A stretch of 64,000 nt of DNA from contig NZ_JAFKOI010000001.1 of assembly GCF_017303315.1 (NCBI RefSeq), positions 620,001 through 684,000 of the forward strand, given 5' to 3'. A program made the position numbers and the translations under genes. The notes beneath the pieces were generated by a model. That model saw only the letters and a program-made list of their open reading frames with translations. It was not told the DNA's origin and made no database searches. The stretch comes from Bacillus sp. NTK071. Its GTDB lineage: Bacteria > Bacillota > Bacilli > Bacillales > Guptibacillaceae. Of this stretch, positions 9,112 to 17,973 are shown piece after piece. The number at the start of each line of letters is the position of its first letter. Positions within the stretch are counted from its first letter, which is position 1.

Positions 9112-9639
9112 TTGCCTGCTTTTTTTGTCATTCAATCAGAGCTATCATCATTACTTACTCTATATAAGGTTTCTGAGGAACAGAATATAAAAACCGCTTC
9201 AGAAAAACAATATGAAAAAGGAGGAGCTGTAGATGTCCTTAAATTTACAATTGGATTTCTGATCGGTTCTTTAATCCAAGCAAGAATAGTGATGCTGGCT
9301 GAGTCAAGTGGGTTTTCTAAACTTGGAGCAAATTTAACGCTGATACACTTTATTACACATATTCTTGCGGGCCAAGTTGCAGGTTATATCTTGCTAGTTC
9401 TAACGAGGCAACTGAAAGTATTACAACAATTGAACATAATTCTAATTGGTGCAATTTGGGGGACAATTATTTGGGCGATCGTCATTCCACTTAACGCTTC
9501 TCAAGGGAAGGTCGTTATACCATGGGAAGCAGGAATTTCTACAATCATAATTAGTCTTTTTGCATTTATCACCTTTGGAGTGATTGCTTCCTTTACCATA
9601 AAAAATTTTGGATATGAAACTAATCTCAACAAAGAGTGA
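9112..9639 (+). CDS. Small membrane protein of unknown function, start uncertain
   Basis: The frame gives up to 175 residues from a TTG at 9112. The membrane part begins near residue 43 and shows about four hydrophobic segments (FTIGFLIGSLIQ; LTLIHFITHILAG; IILIGAIWGTIIWAIVI; IIISLFAFITFGVIASF). The first 40 residues are hydrophilic and not convincing. A strong Shine-Dalgarno (AAAGGAGG) followed by ATG at 9233 lies in another frame and would give only nine codons, so either the start is non-canonical or an indel has displaced it. I do not recognise the family. Confidence 0.55.
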   Translation: MPAFFVIQSELSSLLTLYKVSEEQNIKTASEKQYEKGGAVDVLKFTIGFLIGSLIQARIVMLAESSGFSKLGANLTLIHFITHILAGQVAGYILLVLTRQLKVLQQLNIILIGAIWGTIIWAIVIPLNASQGKVVIPWEAGISTIIISLFAFITFGVIASFTIKNFGYETNLNKE

Positions 9640-9669
9640 ATCTTTCGCCAGTCATATGTTCGTACTTTT

Positions 9670-9711
9670 AAACAATCACCTGCTTATAAAGTGGGTGGTT
9701 GTTTAATTTTA
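9670..9711 (+). terminator. Rho-independent terminator
   Basis: AAACAATCACC (9670-9680) pairs with GGTGGTTGTTT (9694-9704) with one G-T pair, then AATTTTAAT. Confidence 0.65.
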
Positions 9712-9771
9712 ATCAATCTTACACTAATGAAGATAGTACCGGTTATTTTAATCTAAGTGCAACTATTTCTA

Positions 9772-9807
9772 CATAATGATACAAAACATATATTGTGTAT
9801 CATTATG
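9772..9807. repeat. 12-bp-arm inverted repeat upstream of the recombinase, candidate recombinase or repressor site
   Basis: CATAATGATACA (9772-9783) and TGTATCATTATG (9796-9807) are perfect inverted arms around a 12-nt AT-rich spacer. A related half-site AATGATACAT recurs at 9900-9909, just before the recombinase gene. Paired arms around a short spacer are the shape of tyrosine recombinase core sites and of dimeric repressor operators; either is inference. Confidence 0.4.
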
Positions 9808-9937
9808 AAAATGAATGAAAGCTTGTTTTTCGCGGTTTTTTTCTTTTCTTAGGAAGCTAGGAACGGTATAATGAAACTTATTGAACCATTACTTATCGTT
9901 AATGATACATATCGGATATAGAAAGGAGGGTGTCTCT

Positions 9938-10480
9938 ATGAACACGGTTCAGCCCATTCGAGACCCTCAGAAGATAAAATTGATCAAACAGAATTTACGA
10001 AGACGAAATTCCAGAGATTGGTTTTTGTTTCTGATGGGAATTAATACCGGCCTTCGAATTAGTGATCTGCTTCCATTACGTGTAGAAGATGTTCGAAATC
10101 AAACTCACATTGTGATCAAAGAGAAAAAGACTGGGAAAACGAAACGATTTCCAATAAACTATTCGCTTAAAGAATTAATAGAATCGTATACGTTTGATAT
10201 GCAAGATCAAGATTTCTTATTTCCTTCTCACAAAACGGATTTACCAATCCAAAGAGGGCAGGCATACAAAATATTAAATCAGGCTGCTGCTGAAGCGGGG
10301 CTTTCCGAAATAGGTACACATACAATGAGGAAAACGTTTGGGTATTTTTATTACAAACAAACAAAAGACGTTGCGATGCTTCAGAAAATATTCGGCCACT
10401 CTGCGCCATCTATTACACTCAGATACATTGGAATAGAGCAGGAGCAAATTGACGAATCTCTGTTCAACTTTAGTTTGTAA
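9938..10480 (+). CDS. Small tyrosine recombinase, catalytic domain only (YoeC-like)
   Basis: 180 residues from the ATG at 9938, selected because AAAGGAGGGTG lies immediately upstream. All catalytic positions of tyrosine recombinases are visible: Arg in TGLRISDLLPL, Lys in EKKTGKTKRF, His-x-x-Arg in THTMRKTFG, His in FGHSAPS, and Tyr in LRYIGI. The N-terminal core-binding domain of XerC/XerD is missing, as in short Bacillus proteins such as YoeC. No excisionase, phage gene or direct-repeat att sites are visible nearby. The inverted repeat upstream may be its site or its operator. Confidence 0.85.
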   Translation: MNTVQPIRDPQKIKLIKQNLRRRNSRDWFLFLMGINTGLRISDLLPLRVEDVRNQTHIVIKEKKTGKTKRFPINYSLKELIESYTFDMQDQDFLFPSHKTDLPIQRGQAYKILNQAAAEAGLSEIGTHTMRKTFGYFYYKQTKDVAMLQKIFGHSAPSITLRYIGIEQEQIDESLFNFSL

Positions 10481-10530
10481 GAATCCGATGTTTAGAACAT
10501 GTTATACTTATGATGGGGGACAAGGGGAAT

Positions 10531-10680
10531 ATGGCCTCTAGATTGATGCATTTACTAATTGATGATCATAAAACAATACAAATTCCGTTCGTTAATAGTA
10601 GTGCTTTTCTTGCAGGCAGTGTTTCCTCTGATGTTTTTTTAGGGCATGAGTATAAAAAGAGCCATTGCGATAAGGTCTAA
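10531..10680 (+). pseudogene. Remnant of a zinc-dependent phospholipase C-like gene
   Basis: A 49-codon frame with its own ribosome site (AAGGGGAAT) begins MASRLMHLLIDDH and continues FLAGSVSSDVFL. This resembles the first 40-50 residues of PF00882-type zinc-dependent phospholipase C proteins of Bacillus, which start MASRIMH and continue with a GGIAPD-like motif. The frame ends at TAA and the remaining 150-200 expected residues are absent before kynA. Deletion is the simplest reading. It could also be a small gene in its own right. Confidence 0.5.
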
Positions 10681-10713
10681 TATTAATGAAGGAACTCGTC
10701 ATATTTTTATTTT

Positions 10714-10729
10714 TTGTATTCGCTTACAT
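10714..10729 (+). promoter_or_regulatory. Candidate CcpA cre site before kynA
   Basis: TTGTATTCGCTTACAT matches the cre consensus WTGNAANCGNWNNCAW at all but one position. It lies about 5 nt before the kynA ribosome site, so bound CcpA would block transcription. Confidence 0.4.
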
Positions 10730-10747
10730 TAAGAAGGAGGTACACTA

Positions 10748-11593
10748 ATGGACAAAAAATATAATAGTCAAGATCCAACTGAAGCATCTATACATACTGA
10801 TTTTAAAGATAATATGACATACGGAGAGTATTTAAATCTTGATCAGATTCTTTCCGGTCAAAACAGGCTTTCAGAGCATCATGATGAAATGCTTTTTATT
10901 ATTATTCATCAAGTAAGTGAACTCTGGATGAAGTTAATTCTCCACGAACTAAGAGGGGCGATTGAGTCGATTGAAAACAACGAACTTTCTACAGCCTTTA
11001 AGATGCTTGCTCGCGTCTCAAAAACACAGACGCAAATTATTCAAGCCTGGGACGTGCTCTCCACGTTAACACCATCAGAGTACATGGAGTTTCGTGATTC
11101 ACTTGGACAGGCTTCAGGGTTTCAATCGTATCAATACAGAATGATCGAATTTGCACTTGGCTACAAAACTTCACACGTACTTAAGATTTATGAAAAGGAT
11201 CAGGAACTTCATCATCATTTAGTAGAAGCCTATGAGGCTCCAAGCATTTATGATGTTGCTATTAAAGCTCTCGCTAAGGCGGGATTACCAATTGATGAGG
11301 ATATACTGGAACGGGACGTAACCGTTACATATGAGAAGAATGAGTCGGTAATGAAGGCTTGGCTATCAGTCTATCGTGATGTTGAAACGTATTGGGATCT
11401 TTACGAGCTCGCTGAAAAGCTGGTGGATATTGAGGACTGGCTTCAGCAGTGGCGTTTTCGCCATATGAAGACAGTTGAACGCATTATAGGATTTAAAAAA
11501 GGAACAGGAGGATCGTCAGGTGTAGGGTATTTAAAAAAAGTGCTGGATCACCGCTTTTTCCCAGAGCTTTGGGATATTCGAACCGAACTGTAG
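10748..11593 (+). CDS. kynA: Tryptophan 2,3-dioxygenase
   Basis: 281 residues, normal for the haem-dependent enzyme that opens the indole ring of L-tryptophan to N-formylkynurenine, first step of the kynurenine pathway. Recognisable segments are [15 protein letters not shown], the [17 protein letters not shown] helix, the QSYQYRMIE region and the C-terminal [12 protein letters not shown] with the haem-ligand histidine, followed by GTGGSSG. An AAGGAGG site precedes the ATG. kynB and kynU are not adjacent, so the rest of the pathway must lie elsewhere. Confidence 0.95.
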   Translation: MDKKYNSQDPTEASIHTDFKDNMTYGEYLNLDQILSGQNRLSEHHDEMLFIIIHQVSELWMKLILHELRGAIESIENNELSTAFKMLARVSKTQTQIIQAWDVLSTLTPSEYMEFRDSLGQASGFQSYQYRMIEFALGYKTSHVLKIYEKDQELHHHLVEAYEAPSIYDVAIKALAKAGLPIDEDILERDVTVTYEKNESVMKAWLSVYRDVETYWDLYELAEKLVDIEDWLQQWRFRHMKTVERIIGFKKGTGGSSGVGYLKKVLDHRFFPELWDIRTEL

Positions 11594-11626
11594 GTGATAA
11601 TAAAAACATTATGTAAACAAAATATA

Positions 11627-11659
11627 AATAGACGCTAGAAAATACAGCGTCTATTTTTT
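11627..11659 (+). terminator. Rho-independent terminator after kynA
   Basis: AATAGACGCT (11627-11636) and AGCGTCTATT (11646-11655) form a 10-bp stem followed by TTTT. Confidence 0.8.
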
Positions 11660-11688
11660 CTGTACGTCACTTTTTTATCAAAAGAGTA

Positions 11689-12339
11689 CTAGCTAAGGAT
11701 TCCTTTATTACGAAGAATCTCCTCAATCTCTAAGAACGTATCCACACCGATAAACGGCACACCATTTTCCTTTAGAATATCTTGAAGTGCATCCTTTGCA
11801 AAAGTAAGATCTGCTACTTTCGCAGGATGAGAATCCGGTTCACTATCACCTGCAAAGTATATAAAATCATATTTTTCCTTCATTTCTTCTATGACCTTAG
11901 ATTTGTCAATGCCATACCTTTTTGAATAATGTTTGTGATTTTCATCAATCGAAAGGTGTACGTTTTGGTTTTCATAATAGCCTTTATTCGAAAAGACAGG
12001 TACATTCTGAATACCATATTGTTTAAGAATATGATGAATGTAATAATCCGTTCCCGCACTTAAAATATAGAAGTCCCCACCGCTCTGTTGAACTTTTTCT
12101 ATAAAGGAAGGAACATATTCATCAATAGGTAGTGATCGAATATCCTCTATGATTTGTTCTTCATTCTGATCAATTGATTTAAATACCTTCTGCAGAAAAT
12201 CAATATCCTGATATTCTCCAGCTTTCCACTTTTTATAGAGCTCCTGACCTTCTGGAAAATACGTTTCAATGACAAGCCAATAAAAATCCTTTTTTGAGAT
12301 CGTACCATCAAAGTCAGAAACAAATGCCCAGTTCCCCAT
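11689..12339 (-). CDS. HAD-IB family phosphatase, MtnX-like
   Basis: 216 residues. Motif I is VSDFDGTISKKD near the N-terminus, motif II is ILSAGTDYY, and motif III/IV is YFAGDSEPDSHPA. This matches HAD subclass IB phosphatases related to MtnX, the 2-hydroxy-3-keto-5-methylthiopentenyl-1-phosphate phosphatase of methionine salvage. No other methionine-salvage gene is nearby, so the substrate is open. The start is supported by GGAGGAGG upstream. It is convergent with kynA. Confidence 0.8.
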   Translation of the reverse strand: MGNWAFVSDFDGTISKKDFYWLVIETYFPEGQELYKKWKAGEYQDIDFLQKVFKSIDQNEEQIIEDIRSLPIDEYVPSFIEKVQQSGGDFYILSAGTDYYIHHILKQYGIQNVPVFSNKGYYENQNVHLSIDENHKHYSKRYGIDKSKVIEEMKEKYDFIYFAGDSEPDSHPAKVADLTFAKDALQDILKENGVPFIGVDTFLEIEEILRNKGILS

Positions 12340-12501
12340 GAAGTAGCCTCCTCCTATTCGTTATCTTATAGAATTGTAGCATGGTTCACTGTTGAAAAGA
12401 AATTAAGCACATTTAGAACAATAACGTACAACCGCATTAAATTATGTTAAAATGAATTTTAAAAAGTTAAACTATTCTTATTAATCAGAAGGAGTGCGAG
12501 A

Positions 12502-13758
12502 ATGAGTAAAACAATCAGCAAAGTACAGGTAGAAGATGTCATTATCGCAAATCAAGTATTAAAGGAAGTTGTAGTGCCTACTCCACTGCAGCGTAACGAA
12601 ATCCTTTCTGATCGATATAACTGCAATGTTTATTTAAAGCGTGAGGATCTTCAGAACGTAAGGTCATTTAAGATTAGAGGCGCTTATAATTTAATCCAAA
12701 GTTTGAATGCAGATGAAAAAGAAAGTGGAATAGTATGCGCAAGTGCTGGTAATCATGCGCAAGGTGTTGCTTTTTCTTGTAAGGCGTTAGACATTCAAGG
12801 TCATATCTTTATGCCAGCGACTACGCCTCGACAAAAGGTTACTCAAGTAGAACTGTTTGGGGGAGCAAATGTAGAAGTGATTTTAACTGGTGATACGTTT
12901 GATGACTCTTTTCAAACGGCAAAGAAGTTTTGTAATTCGAATGATAAGACATTTATACATCCATTTGACGATTATCGAACAATCGCAGGGCAGGGAACTG
13001 TGGGACTAGAAATTATGAATGATATTGATGAAGTGGACTTTTTGATGGTACCAATTGGAGGGGGAGGACTTGCATCTGGTGTTGGTTCTTACGTCAAGAG
13101 CATCAGTCCCCATACTCAAATCGTTGGAATTGAACCCCAGGGTGCTCCAGGTATGAAGAATTCTCTTGATCACGACGAGGTTCTGTCTCTTGATTACATT
13201 GATAAATTTGTTGATGGGGCTGCTGTTAAGCAGGTAGGTAAATTAACGCTTGATATTTGTAAACACATTCTTGACGATATTGTCCTTGTACCTGAAGGAA
13301 AGATTTGCACGACCATTCTTGAGTTGTATAATCAAAATGCGATCGTGGCAGAACCAGCAGGAGCGATGTCAATTGCAGCGTTAGATTTTTATCGGGATCA
13401 GATTAAAGAGAAAAATGTGGTATGTGTAATTAGTGGTGGTAATAATGATATTAACAGAATGCAAGAAATTCAAGAGCGATCGCTTATTTACGAAGGATTA
13501 AAACATTATTTCATCGTCCACTTTCCACAGCGAGCAGGTGCTTTGAAAGAGTTTATGGCAGATGTCCTCGGTCCAACTGATGACATCACCCGCTTTGAAT
13601 ATACGAAAAAGAATAACCGAGATCGTGGCCCTGTACTTGCAGGAATTGAGTTGAAACAAAAAGAAGACTACGAACCATTAATTGAACGTATGAATCGCAA
13701 AGGCTTTTCATATATCGAAATCAATAAAGATCAAGACCTCTTTAACTTATTAGTTTAA
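12502..13758 (+). CDS. ilvA: Threonine ammonia-lyase (threonine deaminase), biosynthetic type
   Basis: 418 residues: a PLP-dependent fold II catalytic domain (about 1-320) plus one C-terminal ACT-like regulatory domain. The PLP lysine lies in VRSFKIRGAYN, the substrate loop is SAGNHAQG, and the phosphate-binding glycine loop is GGGGLASG. The C-terminal HYFIVHFPQRAGALKEF and RGPVLAGIEL segments are the usual regulatory region. It deaminates threonine to 2-oxobutanoate for isoleucine synthesis. It is monocistronic here, with a hairpin terminator directly after the stop. Confidence 0.94.
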   Translation: MSKTISKVQVEDVIIANQVLKEVVVPTPLQRNEILSDRYNCNVYLKREDLQNVRSFKIRGAYNLIQSLNADEKESGIVCASAGNHAQGVAFSCKALDIQGHIFMPATTPRQKVTQVELFGGANVEVILTGDTFDDSFQTAKKFCNSNDKTFIHPFDDYRTIAGQGTVGLEIMNDIDEVDFLMVPIGGGGLASGVGSYVKSISPHTQIVGIEPQGAPGMKNSLDHDEVLSLDYIDKFVDGAAVKQVGKLTLDICKHILDDIVLVPEGKICTTILELYNQNAIVAEPAGAMSIAALDFYRDQIKEKNVVCVISGGNNDINRMQEIQERSLIYEGLKHYFIVHFPQRAGALKEFMADVLGPTDDITRFEYTKKNNRDRGPVLAGIELKQKEDYEPLIERMNRKGFSYIEINKDQDLFNLLV

Positions 13759-13780
13759 GCGCCCGAACAGGGCGTTTTTC
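13759..13780 (+). terminator. Rho-independent terminator after ilvA
   Basis: CGCCC-GAACA-GGGCG (13760-13774) followed by TTTTTC. Confidence 0.8.
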
Positions 13781-13852
13781 TCATAATGAGAGGATAAATG
13801 GGTCTTTTCTATCTATATGATAGTAGTAAATGGTTGTAAAAAGAGGTGTATA

Positions 13853-14815
13853 ATGAAATTAAGTATTCTCGATCAATCACCACTCTTCATAGGAGAAACG
13901 GTAGCTGATGCACTTCAAGGCTCAAAGGAACTTGCGGTACTTGCAGACAAGCTAGGCTACACAAGGTACTGGATTACAGAACACCATGACCTTAACCATG
14001 TAGCTTGTCCTGCGCCAGAAGTTCTCATTAGCTACCTTGGTGCACATACAAAAGAAATACGAATTGGTGCAGGAGCTATTCTCCTTCCACATTACCAACC
14101 TTATAAAGTCGCGGAGATATTTAACACACTAGCAACATTATTTCCGGGACGAATCGATCTAGGACTAGGACGTGCACCTGGTGGCTCAGCTGAAGCAACA
14201 ACCGCCTTATCAGGTCGATTTCTTGAAGAAGTGACACGAATGCCAGAAAAACTGGAAGAACTGCTTTGCTTCTTAAGAAATGGCTTTCCCAATGATCATA
14301 TGTACAATAGCTTAGATGCGGCACCTGTTCCTACCGTAGCACCTGAACAATGGTTACTTGGAACAGGAATCAAAAGTGCAAAGCTTGCAGCTAGAAATGA
14401 GATGTCTTACGCATTCGGGTATTTTATGAGCGATAAAGACGGTAGAGAGCTACTAGATACGTATAGAAGTGAGTTTAAAGGAAGTAACCCATACACTTTA
14501 TTTGCTGTATCTGTGATCTGTAGTGAAACAAAGGAGCGCGCAGAAGAACTTGCACAATGGGTTCATGTTTTGAATGACTTCCAATCAAAGGGTGAGACGA
14601 AATTACCAACCCTTGAAGAAGCTAAAGAAATTAAGGTTGAACCTAATCCTTCTTCTAAGCTAATAGCAGGGACGATTGATGACGTTAAACAACAGTTAGA
14701 GCAGTTAAAGACTATCTATCAACCAGATGAGTTAATGATTACAACAATGATACCAAGTAGACGTGACCGTTTACGCTCCTTTCAATTAATCGGTGAGGCG
14801 CTGATTCAACAGTAG
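13853..14815 (+). CDS. Luciferase-like (LLM class) flavin-dependent oxidoreductase, MsnO8-type
   Basis: 320 residues from the ATG at 13853, preceded by AAGAGGTG; an upstream ATG at 13817 lacks a ribosome site. The pattern is that of bacterial-luciferase-like monooxygenases: RYWITEHHDL near the start, [30 protein letters not shown], and DELMITTMIPS near the end. These proteins use reduced FMN with O2; substrates are mostly unknown. A second, similar gene occurs at 55927-56940. Confidence 0.87.
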   Translation: MKLSILDQSPLFIGETVADALQGSKELAVLADKLGYTRYWITEHHDLNHVACPAPEVLISYLGAHTKEIRIGAGAILLPHYQPYKVAEIFNTLATLFPGRIDLGLGRAPGGSAEATTALSGRFLEEVTRMPEKLEELLCFLRNGFPNDHMYNSLDAAPVPTVAPEQWLLGTGIKSAKLAARNEMSYAFGYFMSDKDGRELLDTYRSEFKGSNPYTLFAVSVICSETKERAEELAQWVHVLNDFQSKGETKLPTLEEAKEIKVEPNPSSKLIAGTIDDVKQQLEQLKTIYQPDELMITTMIPSRRDRLRSFQLIGEALIQQ

Positions 14816-14991
14816 ATCTTTTTTCACTAATAACACTAAATCTGTTATGATAAAAGGTGGTTTTCTTGTTTTTCATATTGATACATTCATATACACGCAA
14901 GATGAACAAAAGAAACCACAGCTGTCGTTAAAAATAATGACAGAGTTGTTCTACTATACAGGACGGATCAAGCTAGAAGAGGAGACCGTAC

Positions 14992-16917
14992 ATGACACAA
15001 TCATTACCTTTTGAAATTACAAAGGAAGATTCCTTTTTCGAAAAGCTCGGTGACTATATCGGAGATGTTTTCTATGATATCCTCCCTGAACACGGTTATG
15101 AGCTTCGCGATGAACAAATCTTCATGGCCTTTCAAATCGAACAGGCTTTTAAAAATAAAAGTGTCGTATTCGCAGAAGCAGGCGTTGGGACAGGTAAAAC
15201 GTTTGTTTATTTGCTATATGCCATTTGCTATGCACGCTACACGCGTAAACCTGCTATTATTTCATGTGCTGATGAAACGCTTATTGAGCAGCTCGTTAAA
15301 GAAGGCGGGGACATTGAGAAGCTTGAAAAAGCCCTCGGTTTAACCGTTGATGTGAGACTTGCAAAAGCAAGAGAGCAATATGTGTGCGTGAAGAAACTGG
15401 ATCATCTTGCTCACCGAACAGATGATGAAGATATTCTAAGTGTTCATGATGAAATACCAGAATTCGTATACGAGCCTGCAGCATCAATGAAATCTTTCAA
15501 ACGCTATGGTGACCGTAAAGAGTATCCATGGGTACCGAATGAAAAGTGGGAGAAGATTGCGTGGGATCCCCTTCAGCAGTGCTCTACATGTGATTGGCGC
15601 CATCGCTGTGGTCAGACATTAAATCGTGAGTATTACCGTCATGCTAGTGATCTCATCATCTGTTCACATGATTTTTACATGGAGCATATTTGGACAAAGG
15701 ATTCTCGCAAACGTGAAGGGCAACTTCCATTGTTACCTGAAGCAAGTACAGTTGTCTTCGATGAAGGTCACCTTCTCGAATTTTCCGCACAAAAAGGATT
15801 AACCTATCGCTTTCATTCGGAAACACTTTCTAGCATCTTAACAGGGTATATGGATCAGGATGTTCGTGAAGAATCCTTAACGCTTGTGGAAGATATTCTT
15901 GAACTACACGATGAATGGTTTGCTCATCTTAGCAAATCTTCTAAAGCTGTAGAAGGGTCCGTTCGTAAAGATGTACCACGAACAGAAGTGATGCTTTCAA
16001 CTGCCAAGACGATCGCTGAAAAAGTTGATGCATTGCTTGAACAGCTCGTTTTTGATTCTGAACTTTATGTGATGGAAGATTACCATGTGAAAATCATGGA
16101 AGAATACCTTGAATTCTTCGCCTATGGGCTAAGAACGTTACTTCATGACGGACAAGGCATTCATTGGTTAGAGGAAACTGAAACTCAGACGTCTCTTGTC
16201 ATCATGCCAAGACTTGTAGAAGATATTCTACGAAAGGAAGTTTTCTCTCAAAAAATTCCATTCGTCTTTTCTTCTGCAACACTATCTCAAGCAGGTGACT
16301 TCTCATATACTGCAAGCAGCCTTGGGATACAAAAGTACGCTTCTTTCTCTGTTAAATCACCTTTTGATTATGAAACTCAAATGAAGATGAATGGAACAGT
16401 TTCAGAAAACGAAATTGAGAAGTGGGAAGCCATGGGTAAAGCCCTTAATGATAACAATGGCCAATCCTTGATGTTATTCTCGTCGCTCGAAGAAATGGAT
16501 CGGTTCCGTGACTGGGCAGATAATCAAAGTTGGACCTTTGAGATGATCTATGAAGGGGATAGGGAGATTAGTGAAATTGTAAAACAATTCCAGCGTGATC
16601 ACTCTGCTGTACTATGTTCTTACCATCTGTGGGAAGGTCTAGATGTACCAGGAGAAGCTCTTACACAGGTATTGATCTCTTCACTACCTTTCCCTCCTAA
16701 CGATCCCGTTTTCCAAGCCAAGCGAAGTCACGCCGCGGATCCAATCGCTGAAGTTGACTTGCCATATATGCTACTCAGGCTTAGGCAGGGAATTGGACGC
16801 TTGATAAGAAGTAGTGATGACCACGGTTCTGTTCGAATATGGATGTCAAAAGAACAGGTTACGAAGTATGAAAAACAGGTTCAAGACGTGTTGCCTTTAC
16901 CAATAAACTGGATCTAA
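14992..16917 (+). CDS. DinG/XPD-family Fe-S DNA helicase (YpvA-like)
   Basis: 641 residues. Walker A is AEAGVGTGKT at 61-70 and the DEAH-box variant is DEGH at 257-260. Between them four cysteines at about 132, 197, 200 and 206 form the 4Fe-4S ligand set typical of XPD/DinG helicases. The C-terminal motifs GQSLMLFSS, LWEGLDVPG and RLRQGIGRLIRS are present. Such enzymes are 5'-to-3' DNA helicases acting on R-loops, G-quadruplexes or damaged DNA. Length and layout resemble B. subtilis YpvA. It has no exonuclease domain, unlike Bacillus DinG proper. Confidence 0.9.
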   Translation: MTQSLPFEITKEDSFFEKLGDYIGDVFYDILPEHGYELRDEQIFMAFQIEQAFKNKSVVFAEAGVGTGKTFVYLLYAICYARYTRKPAIISCADETLIEQLVKEGGDIEKLEKALGLTVDVRLAKAREQYVCVKKLDHLAHRTDDEDILSVHDEIPEFVYEPAASMKSFKRYGDRKEYPWVPNEKWEKIAWDPLQQCSTCDWRHRCGQTLNREYYRHASDLIICSHDFYMEHIWTKDSRKREGQLPLLPEASTVVFDEGHLLEFSAQKGLTYRFHSETLSSILTGYMDQDVREESLTLVEDILELHDEWFAHLSKSSKAVEGSVRKDVPRTEVMLSTAKTIAEKVDALLEQLVFDSELYVMEDYHVKIMEEYLEFFAYGLRTLLHDGQGIHWLEETETQTSLVIMPRLVEDILRKEVFSQKIPFVFSSATLSQAGDFSYTASSLGIQKYASFSVKSPFDYETQMKMNGTVSENEIEKWEAMGKALNDNNGQSLMLFSSLEEMDRFRDWADNQSWTFEMIYEGDREISEIVKQFQRDHSAVLCSYHLWEGLDVPGEALTQVLISSLPFPPNDPVFQAKRSHAADPIAEVDLPYMLLRLRQGIGRLIRSSDDHGSVRIWMSKEQVTKYEKQVQDVLPLPINWI

Positions 16918-16920
16918 TTT

Positions 16921-16956
16921 ATAAGCTCTTTCTCTTTCGAGAAAGAGCTTATTTGT
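16921..16956 (+). terminator. Hairpin terminator after the helicase gene
   Basis: Perfect 14-bp arms ATAAGCTCTTTCTC (16921-16934) and GAGAAAGAGCTTAT (16939-16952), loop TTTC, then TTGTT. Confidence 0.7.
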
Positions 16957-16992
16957 TATGATGTTGATATGATAAGGAGAGGGAGGGGTTAC

Positions 16993-17946
16993 ATGAAAAC
17001 AAACTGGGAACGTCACAATCCTATTATTGAAATTCCTATCGAAGCCATACAATCAATCATTCGAAGTTATTCTAGCAACCTCACCGTTCAGAACGTTACA
17101 CTTCTCTCAGGTGGATTAAGCCATACAAATTACAAGGTAGAAGTTGAAGCGAATTTCGTCGTTGTACGAGTGACCAAAAATCACGAGAGCCTATTAAGAG
17201 AAGAAACGCTTCACGCTATTCTACCAGACAAAGTGCTGGCCCCACGTTTCTTGCATGTAACAATGTGGAATGGGTATGGTGTAGGTATTCTAGAATGGAA
17301 AAATGGTTCTTTGCTTTATCACCATTTAACGGATTCTTCTCCAAGTAACATGAATCGAATGGGAAGATCCATTGGCCAACAACTTGCAGCACTTCGAGAA
17401 CTAACTTTTGATACGTATGGATTTTTAGACACAGAATTAACTGTTGCTGAAGAATTCCGCCTAACACCAGAAAACTTTATCTCAACAATTGAGTCTTTCT
17501 TTACGGCTGGTTATGCCTCCAAGTGGCTACCGAATAATGAAATTGATCAAATACATAGGTTTACGAGGGGGAACGCCCATCTATTTGAAGAAGACGAGAG
17601 TGGAGCAAGGCTTGTTCATGGTGATTTTAATGGTCTAAACCTCTTAATGAATGGGTCCGATGTTAGCGCTGTACTAGACTGGGAATTTGCTTTATCAGGA
17701 AGCATCTATTTCGATATTGGCAACATGCTTCGATACCAGTATATCCATATGTCATCATTCGAATCTGGCCTTATCACTGGTTTGAACGAAAGTGGAATTG
17801 TTTTAAGTGATAATTGGAAAAAGTTAGCCAAGTTAGCAGACTTAGTAGCTCTATGCAGTTTAATCAACCGGCAAGTGTGTGGAGAAAATCGTGTAAGAGA
17901 TATTCAAGGATTAATTCATATGACACTAAGTGACTCATGGAAATGA
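16993..17946 (+). CDS. Aminoglycoside-phosphotransferase-family (APH/choline kinase-like) kinase
   Basis: 317 residues from ATG 16993, with GAGGGAGGGG upstream. The kinase fold is shown by the N-lobe GGLSHTNYKV glycine loop, the catalytic loop LVHGDFNGLNLLM (HGD-x-N) and the metal-binding VLDWEFALSG. The family phosphorylates small hydroxylated molecules such as choline, homoserine, sugars or aminoglycosides. The next gene encodes a phosphohistidine phosphatase 27 nt downstream, so the two are probably co-transcribed. Substrate is unknown. Confidence 0.82.
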   Translation: MKTNWERHNPIIEIPIEAIQSIIRSYSSNLTVQNVTLLSGGLSHTNYKVEVEANFVVVRVTKNHESLLREETLHAILPDKVLAPRFLHVTMWNGYGVGILEWKNGSLLYHHLTDSSPSNMNRMGRSIGQQLAALRELTFDTYGFLDTELTVAEEFRLTPENFISTIESFFTAGYASKWLPNNEIDQIHRFTRGNAHLFEEDESGARLVHGDFNGLNLLMNGSDVSAVLDWEFALSGSIYFDIGNMLRYQYIHMSSFESGLITGLNESGIVLSDNWKKLAKLADLVALCSLINRQVCGENRVRDIQGLIHMTLSDSWK

Positions 17947-17973
17947 GAATAATTCAATATGGGGAGAATCGAG

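Noticed and set aside
9772-10748. Prophage or integrative element around the recombinase
   Set aside because: No phage, transfer or excision genes, no tRNA target and no direct-repeat att sites; flanks are ordinary metabolic genes.
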